A stretch of 64,000 nt of DNA from Bremia lactucae (GCF_004359215.1 NC_090617.1:3645583-3709582), one strand, 5' to 3'. Numbered from the stretch's first letter, positions 1 to 11,472 are shown. Program-made: numbers and translations. Notes: a model not told the origin generated them from the sequence alone.

Positions 1-223
1 CCGGCGAATTAACGCGGCGCGTGCGCTTAGTGCGAGGTTGTGTGGGCGTCTTCGCAGACGACCCACCAACGTGGCCCCTTTTAGGTGGCATCTTGGGCGC
101 CGTGTATAGAAACACGTGCGCGAGAGTGATCGAGTGAACTAGCGGCGCGTAAAGCTGCTCGCAGTTCCTCTCTCTACTCTGTCGAATTTAAAAATGTAAA
201 TTCGTTCTTAAAGAGGGGGATGG
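1..223 (+). mobile_element. 3' internal end and polypurine tract of an LTR family B element
   Basis: This stretch is nearly identical to 10303-10524 and immediately precedes an LTR in both places, so it is the 3' end of the internal region of a plus-strand element whose body lies left of the window. A purine-rich run at about 209-223 (AAAGAGGGGGATGG) abuts the LTR and fits a plus-strand priming tract. No intact ORF is visible. By analogy with the 9.0-10.3 kb copy it would include the upstream region of an antisense ORF; that is inference. Confidence 0.75.
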
Positions 224-797
224 TGTAACGGGCTAGAGTTGCCCTAATGTTACACAGTCCCCATTAAGTACATTTGGTACTTAAGGGGATGGTCAATTAC
301 TAAATAATAGTAATTAGACCCAACACTCGGGTGTGGTGCACATTTGTGACCAACCCTTGTGGATGTGATGCACATGGGTGCATTCACATTAGGAGGGATG
401 ACGCCCAGCGTCATCAGTTAGCGAGGTATCTACAAAGATACGCTCGCAATACATATTAAATGATATCTATAGAGATATCATTTTAATTGGTAAAAATAGG
501 TATTTGTATTTAATTCTATTAAATATAAATCAGTCTGAAATTTACTACCTACTTGGTAAGTGCGCACGAGGAGACGGATTACCGCTCCCGTGACGTCACT
601 TCACCAGAGTTCTTAGTGTGTTGGGTGAGGTCGCTTGCGCGCCCACCACAACTACCTCACTGCACGCAAGAGAAGCAGGTGCAAACCGCTTCCTCGCTGT
701 GCTAGGGTGTGTGCTTAAGAAGAGCGTGGCCGCATTACGACGTGCCCGCCTACAGAAAGTCTTCCTCTGACTTTAGGAGCGAGGTAGCTCCGTTACA
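224..797 (+). repeat. LTR, family B (3' LTR)
   Basis: A 574-bp repeat starting TGTAACGGGC and ending CTCCGTTACA, so the termini are inverted (TG...CA). A second truncated copy starts at 10525. It contains strong short hairpins: arms at 264-271/277-284, 421-431/436-447 (one bulge) and 458-468/473-483 (11 bp perfect). The target duplication cannot be tested because the 5' LTR is outside the window. Confidence 0.8.
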
Positions 798-1508
798 ATA
801 CTTTTTTTCGGAAATAAGAATTTGTTTAATAGAAATATTGGTTTATTGCATTTGGTTCGGTTACAAGTAACAGCTGGGAGCTTAATTTTTTTTCCGCCTA
901 GTTAAATTTCCGCTGCAGTAGCTTTATATAGATACATATAATCTGCCTACTATCAGGTTTCTGTTTTTTTATCGGAAAGGGTCGTAAAGAATTTCCGAAA
1001 TTCTTATCTTAGCCAAGCGGCTGAAATGTTTTAAAATAGAAACATTAAAACCTACACCGTAGTGGCCCGTCACAGCTTCATCAACAAACGTCCTCTGTGA
1101 CCGCGCCCAACGAAAGTGAATATTAACGAAAAGCTTTCTTAAATGATGTCTTTGTCGTTTCAGCAGAGACAAAAGTAAGTACGCGCACGTGTCTCCTAAT
1201 AATTTAGCACGGCGATATCGAAGCAAATAGTTGCACCCTGATGTCAAACACCATTTAACACTACATGTGAATGAAATCAGATTGTGGTGGAATTGTGCAG
1301 TGTCCAGTTGTAACATTGTCCCGAAGCTCCTTGAAAAATGGTTCTCCGTCTGTTTTCCTAAGAAATAAATCGACTATGGCCGAAACATAGAAAACCTTTT
1401 TTTAGATTGCTTCATCACTTCCTGTCTATCTTACTTATGGTGCCGATGGGACGAGTGCGATTTTTTGAGATAAAACATCGAAAGCTAAACTTAAACTTTC
1501 GAGTACGC
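798..1508. other. intergenic, nothing recognised
   Basis: AT-rich sequence between the family B LTR and the first gene. Short ORFs exist on the minus strand (for example 969-1316) but show no recognisable domain or codon regularity. The T-rich tract just before 1410 could belong to the promoter of the downstream gene. Confidence 0.5.
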
Positions 1509-2111
1509 ATGTTTCGCTCGCGCATTGTCGTGCTCGTTTTGCTACTGCTTTATGGCGTTCGGGGACAAAGCAATAGCACACAGTCTGGCTGTGACGTCTG
1601 TGCCAGCACAGGTGACTGCTCGAAGGCTTATAGCGGAGAGCCAGGTCGATTCTGCGGAAATTGGCTCGATCAGAAGCGTAGCCGCCACCCGTGCTGCTGT
1701 CCAAACGACGCTATTTGTAAAGTAGCGAAATATGACTGCAATTGTGGCTACGTGGAAGAAGATGGTTATGGCTTAGTGTGGCTTTGGTATTTACTAGGGT
1801 CCCTCGCACTCCTACTGTGCTGTTGTAGCTGCAGTTTTGTAGCATTCAAGCGAGCCAGTGACCACGGTGCAGACAGTTTCATTCCGGTGGCTACGCCTGT
1901 AGATGGAGAATACTATGGCCGAAGAAGTGCTCGAGGGGGTGGCATGAGCGCTGCTACAGGCGCTGCACTCGGTGGCACGGCTGGTTTTGTAGGTGGTTAT
2001 ATGATTGGAAACTCGTTGGCGACTTCTGGCGACTCTCGAGTCGATGGAGGAGGATGTACTGGTGGGTACGGAGGCAACAATGGCGGTGGCGACTTTGCCG
2101 GTGACTTTTGA
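1509..2111 (+). CDS. secreted or type I membrane cysteine-rich protein with glycine-rich tail
   Basis: A 200-residue protein if translation starts at the ATG at 1509. That start puts a clean signal peptide first (MFRSRIVVLVLLLLYGVRG); upstream in-frame starts at 1437 or 1446 would bury it. A small ectodomain with about 13 cysteines follows (residues about 20-85, including a CCC cluster), then one membrane segment (about 92-116, WLWYLLGSLALLLCCCSCSF). The cytoplasmic tail contains a glycine-zipper-like run (about 148-176, GAALGGTAGFVGGYMIGN) and ends in Gly/Asp-rich sequence. The layout suggests a single-pass surface protein whose glycine zipper may mediate membrane packing; that role is inference. 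I do not recognise a named family. It sits alone between repeats with no visible intron. Confidence 0.75.
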   Translation: MFRSRIVVLVLLLLYGVRGQSNSTQSGCDVCASTGDCSKAYSGEPGRFCGNWLDQKRSRHPCCCPNDAICKVAKYDCNCGYVEEDGYGLVWLWYLLGSLALLLCCCSCSFVAFKRASDHGADSFIPVATPVDGEYYGRRSARGGGMSAATGAALGGTAGFVGGYMIGNSLATSGDSRVDGGGCTGGYGGNNGGGDFAGDF

Positions 2112-3298
2112 TACGTAATTTACTAAAGTAGACATTTGAGTGTGAATATTGATTTTTTTCGTGTCAGGATGTAACTTTTCGACTTTTTTTAAGTATACGA
2201 TAAATTGTATATGACCGTGTTGACATCATATTAAGGATACATCGGAAAAAAATTGTAGCTCAGTAAAAGTGCAGGGTATCCTGCGCCAGAACATGTAGCT
2301 TCCGGAGCCATCTTTTTATTCTGTATGGTCAGGCTTCTGTTTGAAGTCATCATTGTGATACATTTGTTGATAAGTCACAATGTTTTGAGATGTAGCAGTG
2401 GTTAATATATGATATGTGTCGTAAACAATCGAAGTAAACGATCCCTGGATCTTGGACATGTTAATTTTTAAATTTTCTGCTCGCTGCACATTTTGCGAAT
2501 GACAGAAAGAATGCTTAGGTGACGGTGAAAATAATTAAATTATATTTTTGCATGACAACCGAGGTAGCAAATTTCGCAGGTATATGGATAATGTGCCGGT
2601 AATTTTTGCCTGCTTGTAGATGATTGCAACTGAAGAATTATTTAGATTGCTATGTAGGGTAAAATTTACCCGATTTATTCCCGCGAAGCAAAAAGATCAC
2701 GTCTTTTGTCCTAAACAAAGATGCTTACAGCATATCGTTAGCAATTTTCAATTTCAAAGATGCTGATGGCGATTATTCGCAAGTGCAGCTTATATCGGTA
2801 GATGCACGTAAAATATTTATGCTGCTGTCCGAAGTGTGCCAAGTGCTCGCAATACTTGCTCTTATGCCCAATGTGCCGCCAAGTTAAATCACTAAATCTA
2901 CAGCCTTAGATGATCCGTTCGAGGATCTCATATCGTGTCCAACATACTTTTAGAGACCTTCGCGATATAAAGTCAGGATCAGCAACACACGCAGTTGCTT
3001 CAAATAATAAGAAATGGAATGAGATGCATGCTACCGTTTGCCAAAATTACTCGCGAGGTGAGCTCCGCTGCAGTAATATCAATCATGATGGAGGCATTAC
3101 TCCGAGTCGTATCCGATCGCATATGTTAGCGTGATCATTGAGCTCATTTTTATTACGCACTAACCGCGGACGTCGTGGATAGACCAGACCAAATGTGTTG
3201 GTATTATTGCAATATTGGCTTGAGGATTCGTGTAACAAATATGGATTCTGGTCGAGATTTCTACTATGAATTTATCGATAATAGTTTTAGGGAATTGC
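2112..3298. other. intergenic, nothing recognised
   Basis: AT-rich spacer. The ORF at 2910-3134 has no recognisable feature. An ORF at 3175-3378 runs into the foldback repeat at 3299-3473 and is probably not a gene. Confidence 0.5.
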
Positions 3299-3473
3299 TG
3301 CGGACACACCTCCAAAAAAGGAATTTTGTCTACAGGTATAAATTTCCCCCAAAAAAACAAAGTAATTTCTTGAAATAACAATTAATTACTAAACAAACAT
3401 TTCCGTAGCGCGTTAATTAAAAATTGGGGAGATTTATACCTGAAGACACAATACTTTTAGAGGTGTGTCCGTA
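3299..3473. repeat. MITE-like foldback repeat
   Basis: Two arms of about 50 bp (3299-3349 and 3426-3473) are imperfect inverted repeats around a 76-bp AT-rich centre. Each arm, read inward, begins GCGGACACACCT or ACGGACACACCT and ends GGTATAAAT(T/C)(T/C)CCCC. The same arm, with the flank TTAGGGAA(T/C)TGCTGCGGACAC, recurs at 41457-41530. A shared sequence at two loci plus inverted arms points to a small non-autonomous DNA element. The superfamily is not determinable and target duplications were not clear. Confidence 0.65.
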
Positions 3474-5848
3474 ATGTTGCCATTAAAACCAGGTGCACCT
3501 GGAGTGATCTTGCTTCCTCTCTTGTCGTTGTGTGCAAGAGCGCAGCATATTCTTGACGTTACACGTGCGTCGTAGTATCTCCATTGATTGATTCAAACAT
3601 TTGCAATTTTTGATGCGGTTGCAAGGTTAGACTGCGTCTATAGCAGTTATGTTTTGAATAATAAGCGCAAGTGTCTTGATCGAAGCCATCGACAACGACT
3701 GGATGCATTACAATCTTTTTACGATGTGACAGTATTTTTAGCTTGCTCCGGCTTAGAATCGTCAATATCTCTCTCGACAATTCATAAACGCGTCCGTGAC
3801 GTCGTCGGTTCGTTTTCATAGTGAGAAATGTCGAGTCAAATAGCGATTCTATGAGCTCAGGAGAAAGCGCTTCTGTGAGCTCAGGAGTAAGTCTCTTCTA
3901 ACTTTTTCGCTTGCACGTACTAATGGCGATTGTCTCACTTAAGATTAGCAAGAAACCGTACAGATTTGACAATTTTGTGGCTCAAAAAAATTATGCCTTC
4001 TTGTTTAATGAAAAGCTCCTTCTCCCGTTGGAAATTTTTTAGAGGTGATACTTATTCGTTCAGTATGACTTTCTATGCTTTCACAGCTGGATGCCCATAC
4101 ACTTCTTATTGTGATTTCCAAGTAAAAGAAAAACCGAATAGTTTTATCAGCTCACGGACTTGCTTTGTGGATCTGGATCGTCTTCTAAGCTGCGTCTATT
4201 AAAAGGCAGCAGCGCCAATTGTAGCGCGCCACGCGGAAAAACACCAGCAACGCGTTTCTTAACGACGTTAAAACAGCTTGATTGGGGCCAAGATCAGCAT
4301 GCACAAAAAGCACAATTGAGTTTGTCCGTCTGACGGACTCCGTCAATGTGTGCGGTATACCACGTGACATGAAGTGCAGCACAGCGCAAGGGAGTCGCAG
4401 GACTACCATCTGTGGCAAAAATGGCGGCAACTCGTTTATTGTCGGCTGCAATGTAAGTGGCTTGCTGCTCGCAAGTGTACGCATGCGATGCGAGCGATAA
4501 GGGCTTGCAATCTAACGACCGATTCGACACTTCGAGCAGTGCTTGGCATAGTACATGTGTACGAATACCCTCGACTTTAATAAGGAATGAACGATAAAAT
4601 AGTGCAGCGAAGCCGAAGGCAATCTGCACAGTCTGATTGGATGTGCGCCACAGAAAGGGGTGTTCCTACCGCTTTAAGACTAAAGAATAACTTGTAAGAA
4701 TCGCTAAAATACTTTGCACAAGTATATTAATCGCATCTTATTCTTCGACATGTTGCAATTTGTTCAGTCATACACGTGAGGGAAAAGTACGATAAAGAAT
4801 CTTCGGTGGTCGATTGCAGAATTAAATCGATTCCTCCTGTGCAAATTTTAGAAATTCCAGCAATTGAGGCTCTTTGATCCTCTATAGGATATGAAATATT
4901 CATTAAAGAGTTTTGAATAAAATTGAGTGGCCCGGCAAAGATCGGGATGCTCCATGCCCCTGTACTGTACTCAGCTGCACTCGTTCATGCTTACTCCAGC
5001 CGCCCAGACTGCTCCTCTCTTACAAAAGTCAGCTGGTAACTTAGTGCTAGGGACTTAAAAGTACCATCTGCACGTATTACCAGCTACGGGATCGGCACAG
5101 CATCCCGGAGAGCATCTCATTCAATATTATCGGAAGTGTCCATCTGCTAGGTGCAACTAAGCTAGACAAGCCCGCGCCAAAGCTTTCTCCACACGCACGT
5201 GCTTGCTCCCCTACGATCGGGCGACTGACGTACAGGATTGTTCGATTGTGGCTGGAACAAAGGAAGAACAATCCGTTGGGCACTCAATCGTTTCGGGAGT
5301 CTAAAGAGCCACGTTACACTGTATCAAACATATCTCCCCATGGCCTCCATCCCCAGAATGGATGCGTAGAAGCATGCCACGGTGTGGCGCCTCCACAGTT
5401 TCACCTCGCCTGTGCGCCCGCGCCTTTTCAAACGCCCCATGGTGGTCAATGTCCACCACTCTTGCGACCAGTGCCACCTAAAACGAAAACGCCCGCTCAC
5501 CAAGCAAGGACGTCCGTGTACCACATCAATCGAAAAAAAATCCTTCCCGTCCAAATCCTTTTTCCTCCGTTCCAAAAAAAAAAACCAATCGGAAGGCGAG
5601 CCGCACGTTCCTCGCAGCCGCATCATTTTTAACAAAGCGTGGGATAAGGAGGTACCAAGTGGGCCAGCGACCGGCCAGGTCGTCATATAAAGGCGCCGTA
5701 TGCGCCCCGTCTGGCCTCGCGCGCAGATGCCCGACCGAACGACAGCCGCTTTGACCGCAGGGTTGTCATTCCAAAAGTTGCAAGCAACTCGACACACACT
5801 CTCGCGGTCGTTGCATTGCCACGTGAGCCTCCGTTCCATCACAATCCA
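3474..5848. other. intergenic, possible relic coding on minus strand
   Basis: No gene supported with confidence. Overlapping minus-strand ORFs at 4185-4629 look like one decayed frame-shifted coding stretch, but no domain is recognisable. The 200 bp before 5849 is CT-rich with homopolymer runs near 5530 and 5575 and probably includes the promoter and 5' leader of the zinc-finger gene. Confidence 0.4.
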
Positions 5849-7378
5849 ATGCGCGTCGAGACGCGAAGCCCCAGCGCGTCGCCAAGCGCCGCGAGTAGTG
5901 ACAGCGACGCATCCCCGTCGTGCCAGCCCCACCATGGGCAGCCGAAAAAGTGTCGCTTTAACGACTGCGACAACCTCGCAGTGGACGGCACGAGCAAGTG
6001 CGCGTTCCATAAGAACCGACGGCAATGTTGCGTCGACAATTGCACCAATCAAGTGTATGCGCGAAAGTTGTGTGTTCGCCATGGCGGGAAGAAACAATGC
6101 CAAGCCGAGCATTGCGACGCCCATGCCCGTGGTGGTGGCTTTTGTCTTCAGCACGGCGGGTTTGTCGTCAAACGATTTTGTATTGTTGAAGGCTGCTCGA
6201 AACAAGCCCATGCACGTCAAAAGTGCGTACGTCATGGCGGTGGTCGACGCTGTAAAGTCGACGGATGCATGCAACACGCGCGGGCCGGAGGCCTCTGCAA
6301 TCGCCACTCGCACGGCCACGAATGCCGTGTCGACGGGTGCAACAAGACGGCGCAACATTCCGGTTCCATTTGCTTTCGACATGCCATGGAGCTCCGCGCG
6401 CATGGCGAAGATGTCCCGGAACTCAATATCTCGAAAGGTGGTCGTCTAAGCGGTAAGAAGCGCCAACAGCAACAGCGCGAACAGCAAATGAAACAGGAAC
6501 AATTCCATCATCAACAGATCCAACAACAAATCCATGCACCCCATGCACTTACGATTCAAGTACCACCAAGTCAACCCCTGGCGCCGCCCGTTTCGCAAGC
6601 ATCGAATCCATTTGGGTTGCCGCTTAAAATCAACGTCCCAGCAACAATGCCCAAATTTAGTCTTCGAACGCCTCTTGGCAACAGCTTTCCAACACCACGG
6701 AGTCATGAATTCTCACTTTTAATGGGCCTCCCGTCGCCTCAGATTGACAACTCACAACTTCCGAGTGTGCTTGCCATGACAAATGCCGGGATCAATGCCA
6801 CCACCAGTGGTTTACGAACACCGGGACTCGATAGCTTTCTCTGTACTGGCCCGCCCAGTGTTTCCCGCGGAAGTGGCAACTTCTTGTCTCTTGGACTCTT
6901 CCCAACCCCCCGACTCACGGACCGCACCTCTGGCGGGGACGAGTCCATGATGAGTGACTACATGAAACTCATGGGACCTGATACCCCCATGCCATTCCAC
7001 CCAAATGGACACTTTGGAGGCGCAACCCCTTTATTAGAAAACCTCGGAAATGTCTTTGAACATGCTCCACTCCCCCAACCGCAGACCAGTAACTTGCCAC
7101 GAAATCATATGGCGACGTCTGTGCATGGACACCAACGAATGAAGATGGACTTTCTGTCACCTCGTGGTCTTGCGGCCCACAATTTTCATAGCCAAGGATT
7201 TCCCACATCCACGTCGGGTGACACGCTCAACTTGTCCTCCATGTCGGGCTCGTCGGATTATTCTGCCCAATTCTTTGTCGACAATAAAGTTGAAAAAGTG
7301 CGGAATCACATGAAAACCTCGAGCGTGGCGGTAGCGACGACACCTACCCCCAAGCCAACAGGGGTTACTGCTGCGTAA
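5849..7378 (+). CDS. WRKY19-like Cys/His zinc-finger protein, putative transcription regulator
   Basis: A 509-residue protein from the ATG at 5849; the frame is open slightly further up but only from a TTG. Residues about 30-185 contain six tandem units of the form C-x4-C-x(11-13)-C-x2-H followed by basic residues, for example CRFNDCDNLAVDGTSKCAFH, with recurrent RHGG linkers. This is the WRKY19-like zinc-finger repeat common in oomycete proteins. A glutamine-rich segment follows (about 205-235) and then a long Ser/Pro/Thr/Met-rich region lacking domains, as expected for an activation or interaction region. It likely acts in the nucleus; the target is unknown. No introns are visible and the frame is intact. 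A long minus-strand ORF covering the first third is a shadow created by the repeated finger codons. Confidence 0.85.
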   Translation: MRVETRSPSASPSAASSDSDASPSCQPHHGQPKKCRFNDCDNLAVDGTSKCAFHKNRRQCCVDNCTNQVYARKLCVRHGGKKQCQAEHCDAHARGGGFCLQHGGFVVKRFCIVEGCSKQAHARQKCVRHGGGRRCKVDGCMQHARAGGLCNRHSHGHECRVDGCNKTAQHSGSICFRHAMELRAHGEDVPELNISKGGRLSGKKRQQQQREQQMKQEQFHHQQIQQQIHAPHALTIQVPPSQPLAPPVSQASNPFGLPLKINVPATMPKFSLRTPLGNSFPTPRSHEFSLLMGLPSPQIDNSQLPSVLAMTNAGINATTSGLRTPGLDSFLCTGPPSVSRGSGNFLSLGLFPTPRLTDRTSGGDESMMSDYMKLMGPDTPMPFHPNGHFGGATPLLENLGNVFEHAPLPQPQTSNLPRNHMATSVHGHQRMKMDFLSPRGLAAHNFHSQGFPTSTSGDTLNLSSMSGSSDYSAQFFVDNKVEKVRNHMKTSSVAVATTPTPKPTGVTAA

Positions 7379-8418
7379 CCTACGGGGAAAAACAATATGT
7401 CCATGAATTGGTGTATCTAGTGACGTTCACTGTGATGAACGAACAAACACGCCGGGACCAAGCTCGACGAATATGTGTCCCGACTAGAGCGTGTTACAAT
7501 ACCCGGATGCAATTTTGTTGCTTCATTGCATTGGCTACGGGTCGAAGTTTAATGCCGTTTAGAAGAACGAGTTCTGCCGATTTTTCACGAACTCGATCAA
7601 AGTTTTGTTTATAGATAAAGTACGGATGAAAAAGTAAAGTAAATGCATGACAATTTTGCCAATTGATTTCCATTTTGGTCTTGGGAGTCAGTTGCCGTGT
7701 TAGAAATTACGACGTCACGATGCCGAATCAAAAAGAAGCGCATTTCATTGCATCGATACTTGCCAATCAGCCAATAATACATAAGTTGCTTCTATTGTAT
7801 CCGTCTTAGTGATTGTCGCGACCACATTTGCCTCACAATACTTCGGTCTCCAAATGTATTGTCTCAGGTATTGGCAATAATCTTTTGGCACTCCACTGTA
7901 TTAGTGTGGCACTATCTCTCGCCAATCTCGGCGTACAATTCCTCAATTCTGTTAAATTGTGGATAGCAAAGTGATATTTGTACAGCAATTTCCTGGGATC
8001 ATGAACGATTTAACATGATAACTAATTTACTAGATAAATAATCATTTTTATTATTTTATAAATGTTTATTTTTGAGGTAATACTTATTGTGAATGTCAAA
8101 ATACGGAGCCATGCAAATATCCGACATCATCTTGACGGACGACCATCGCAAAGCACATTAAAAGCACGTCAATTACCTGTAATGGAATAATAAAGAAGAA
8201 TAAAATATTATCTTTTTTGATAATGTTGTCAATATTACCACACATGGTAAAATTGCGGCAGTTATGCGATAGTTTTGTTCATCGGCTTATTCGAGTCCTT
8301 CAATCAATCCCACCAATCGCTGCTCGATGCGCAAATGGGCGGTGAGCATAAGCAATGTTCACAGTTCCATATAAATACAAATATTTTTTATTAGATTCAA
8401 AGTGTCGATTTCCAATTA
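7379..8418. other. intergenic, AT-rich
   Basis: The 3' flank of the zinc-finger gene followed by AT-rich DNA up to the LTR at 8419. No gene, RNA or repeat is recognised. Confidence 0.5.
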
Positions 8419-8856
8419 TGTAACGGGGTGTATCGTTACATGAAATTAACAATAAAAGATTGTTAATTAATATTATCCAAAAGATAGATAATATTTGGAG
8501 GAAATTACTTTAAATAGTAATTTCCTGAATTCTTATCCATAAATAGGTATAGACCATTATGTCTATTTATTCCGCGGTCCAGTCAGTGCTGGTCGCGCGC
8601 AAAGAGAAAGACAAATAAGACTTTTATTACATTTTTTTGTATTAGTTTATAATTAAGTTAGTGTTAAGCAGATAATACGGAAGAACTTAATTATATAAAT
8701 TCAATTTTTAATTAACCCTCTTTAAAGCAAGGTTTTTAAGAGAGTCTTCCTCTTCACGTCCTAGTGTACTTGACGTGGCGTGAGGCACCACTCGCACTGA
8801 GGCAGTGCGAAGGGGACTTGTACTGAAGCAATAAAAGTCAGTAGTGCCCCGTTACA
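8419..8856 (+). repeat. LTR, family A
   Basis: 438 bp starting TGTAACGGGGTG and ending GCCCCGTTACA. Copies occur at 16134-16578 (minus), 23607 to the gap (minus), 24950-25296 (rearranged), 25440-25879 (plus) and 48273-48701 (plus). Five-base flanks (AATTA and TAAAT) do not match, so this is either a solo LTR with altered flanks or a recombinant. No primer-binding sequence follows it. Confidence 0.85.
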
Positions 8857-9050
8857 TAAATGAGGTCGCATACCCCCAATCGTCTAAAGAGACCAATGGT
8901 GACGCCGACTGTGAGTCGAGCGTCGTTCGGGTGAGGGGGACGGAGAAGGCTAAAAACTATCAGCTGACTGACTCCTCGCATCACGAACAGGACTCGAAGA
9001 GCGATGGACATCACGCGAGTAACGCGGATTCCTCAGCGTTATCCTCTTAA
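8857..9050 (+). pseudogene. fragment of LTR-element polyprotein C-terminus (tentative)
   Basis: An ORF of low-complexity Ser/Asp/His/Glu-rich sequence ends in a stop at 9050. It lies on the sense strand of the family B element whose 3' LTR begins at 10525, in the position expected for the hydrophilic tail of pol. No catalytic domain is present; the assignment rests on position and composition. Confidence 0.3.
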
Positions 9051-10310
9051 AATGGTCCAAGCGAGTCTTCAGGCGTTCATATCCCTGACAAGCCTTCGCT
9101 GGGACATCATGAAGATCCGAGGTCAGTCGCGACAATTGACCCTCGAGATCCGCAATACGTCGTTCAGCAGCGCTTAACGCCTGTGACTGAACGGACGAAG
9201 GTAAGGCAGCCGCGAGGAGGTGGGCGAGATCGCCACTCCTATCGGGCGCCGCGTGTACTGATGGATGCGGGTGAGAATCAACGCATTCTTGTTGGAAGGT
9301 TGCTTGTCCACCGCTCCGTGAGGCAAAGGTATCAAATTCTCGTCCAATGAAAAAAAATAATCGAAGAGTTTCAACTATTGGGAACCGATCGATACCCTAC
9401 GTATTGATGTGCCCGCCCTTAGTAGCTGCCTATGAAAAAGAGCACTAGCTGAGGCCTCTTCTCTAGTCTCAAATGGACAAGCAGAAGTAGCGTTGTGAGA
9501 AGAAACAGGGGTACAGCACCGCCCATGATTTCTTTCACACGCAAGCGGGCGAAATTAATTCGCTGCGATCGCTATTTCATCGCATCGGAATGCGGATGAA
9601 TGCAGCGCAGGAATTCCGCTTCGTATTGGTCGGGCGTTCCATTTGAACGCAACACGATAGGGTTCGGGAAAAATGCGCCCAAGCGATTTTCCATGAGCCC
9701 TTCATGATTGAAAGACGCCATAATAATTATGTGCGTCTACAAGAGCGCGCTCTCGGAGCGACGCTCTTGGCCCGTTTAAACGAGGCCATTTAGATGGAGG
9801 GGGCATCTTTGGAATGCCACCCGCCACATAGCCACGTTCTAAACGACTGGCTTGTGACACCGACTGACCACGTTCACGTGTCGTCGGCGGAGCTTTAGGC
9901 TCCGAATCCTCTATGTCAGAACCATTATGAATTATGGTCTGAGCATGAGGCTTTGTGGTTATACCCAACGGAGAAGCGGCTGCGCCTTTATAGACAGCGC
10001 TCTCACAACCTTTCGCTGCGTTTTCCAACGCAAACGACGAGATAGCATTCGTAAATGATGCTGTCTCCATGTTGTGAGCCGTGAGAGAAGTTTGGATGGG
10101 CAATAATGCGCCATCATCCTTCCTCATGAGCTCGTTGTCCGCATCACTACTATGAGGTGTCGGCAACGGTGTCTACTCATTGTAGTCGACAATGAGCGAC
10201 GGATCAACTTTTCCTCACTGTTAATGTGGGATGGATCCTTTAGCTCTGTTAACGCGACAGCAGCAGTAGCTGTCGGCGTTCCGACTAAGGCATTAGACGC
10301 GGCCGGCGAA
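9051..10310 (-). pseudogene. antisense gag-like ORF of family B element, broken
   Basis: Read on the minus strand, opposite to the element, from about 10310 down to 9051. The best block is the ORF 10166-9702, an N-terminal disordered Ser/Thr/Ala-rich region. Other frames then give a block with the motif NRLGAFFPNPIVLRSNGTP (about 9700-9590) and finally a predicted coiled coil near 9180-9050 (ALSAAERRIADLEGQLSRL). At least three frame changes or stops interrupt it. Disordered N-terminus, middle domain and C-terminal coiled coil parallel the antisense ORF of the A element at 16.7-18.4 kb. Function is unknown; a gag-like or accessory role is inference. Confidence 0.5.
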
Positions 10311-10524
10311 TTACGCGGCGCGTGCGCTTAGTGCGAGGTTATGTGGGCGTCTTCGCAGACGACCCACCAACGTGGCACTTTTTAGGTGGCATCTTTGCCG
10401 CCGTGTATGGAAACACTTGCGCTAGAGTGACCGAGTGAACTAGCGGCGCGTAAAGCTGCTCGCAGTTTCTCTCTCCTCTTTGACGAATTCAAAAATGTAA
10501 ATTGGTTCTAAAAGAGGGGGATGG
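10303..10524 (+). mobile_element. 3' internal end and polypurine tract of second family B copy
   Basis: Near-identical to 1-223. The purine tract AAAGAGGGGGATGG ends at 10524, directly against the LTR. Confidence 0.75.
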
Positions 10525-11052
10525 TGTAACGGGCTAAAGTTCCCCTAACGTTACACAGTCCCCGTTAAGTACATTTGGTACTTAAGGGGATGGTCAATAG
10601 CTAAATAATGGTAATTAGACCCAACACTCGGGTGTGGTGCACATTTGTGACCAACCCTTGTGGATGTGATGCACATGGGTGCATTCAAATTAGGAGGGAT
10701 GACGGCTAGCGTCATTCGTCGCGAGGTATCTAGAAAGATACGCTCGCAATACATATTAAGTGTTATCAATAGAGATGACATTTTAATTGGTAAAAATAGG
10801 TATTTTTATTTAATACGATGAAATATAAATCAGTCTGAAAACTTTTTCCTGTTTGGTAAGTGTGCACGAGGAGCCGAATTACCGCTCCCGTGACGACTCT
10901 TTACCAAAATACTTAGTGCGTTGGGTGAGGACGCTAACGCGCCCACCGCAACTACCTCACTGCACGCAAGAGAAACAGGTTTAACCGCTTCCTCGCTGTG
11001 CTAGGGTGTGTGCCTAAGTAGAGCGTGGCCGCATTACGACGTGCCCGCCTAC
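10525..11052 (+). repeat. LTR, family B, 3'-truncated
   Basis: Matches 224-797 from TGTAACGGGC onward, but homology stops at GCCCGCCTACA near 11052, where family A LTR sequence begins abruptly. The LTR has lost its last 40 or so bases at this junction. Confidence 0.8.
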
Positions 11053-11356
11053 AAATATTCGGAAGCTTATCCATTGGTAAATACAGGCCATTATATCTAA
11101 TTGGTCCGCGGTCCAGTCAGCACTGGACGCGCGCAAAGAGAGAGACCGATAAGACTTTATTTCATGTTTGTATTAGTATACAACTAAGCAAGTAATAAAT
11201 AGATGGAAACAAAAGAACTTAATTAGATTGAAAGCAGTTTAGTCTTAACCCTCTTTAAAGCAAGTGTCTCCAAGAGTCTTTCTAGTGTACGTGAAGTGAC
11301 GTGAGGCCCACTCGCACTGAAGCAGTGCGAAGTGGACTTGCACTGAAGCTGTAATG
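11053..11356 (+). repeat. internal fragment of LTR family A
   Basis: Begins in mid-LTR (AATATTCGGAAGCTTATCC, compare 48360-48400) and runs to CACTGAAGCTGTAATGGGGC without the usual end. Truncated on both sides and joined to the B LTR on its left. Confidence 0.7.
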
Positions 11357-11472
11357 GGGCAAATATCAGTTGGAGAACCGTTCTTGTGGTACATTAACTT
11401 TGTGGGTAAAATACTCTTTTATCCTATCTAAAATAGTTAATGACGTAAATCCCATTTAATATGGGTAACAAA

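Noticed and set aside
5816..5848. Upstream start for the zinc-finger gene
   Set aside because: Position 5816 is TTG; the first ATG in frame is 5849.
5324..6403. 359-codon minus-strand ORF over the zinc-finger gene
   Set aside because: It is the complement of the Cys/His repeat gene, whose frame has clear fingers; the minus frame has no domain and extends into non-coding leader.
8414..8861. Target duplication around the A LTR at 8419-8856
   Set aside because: Flanking five bases (AATTA and TAAAT) do not match, so a simple solo-LTR insertion is not supported.
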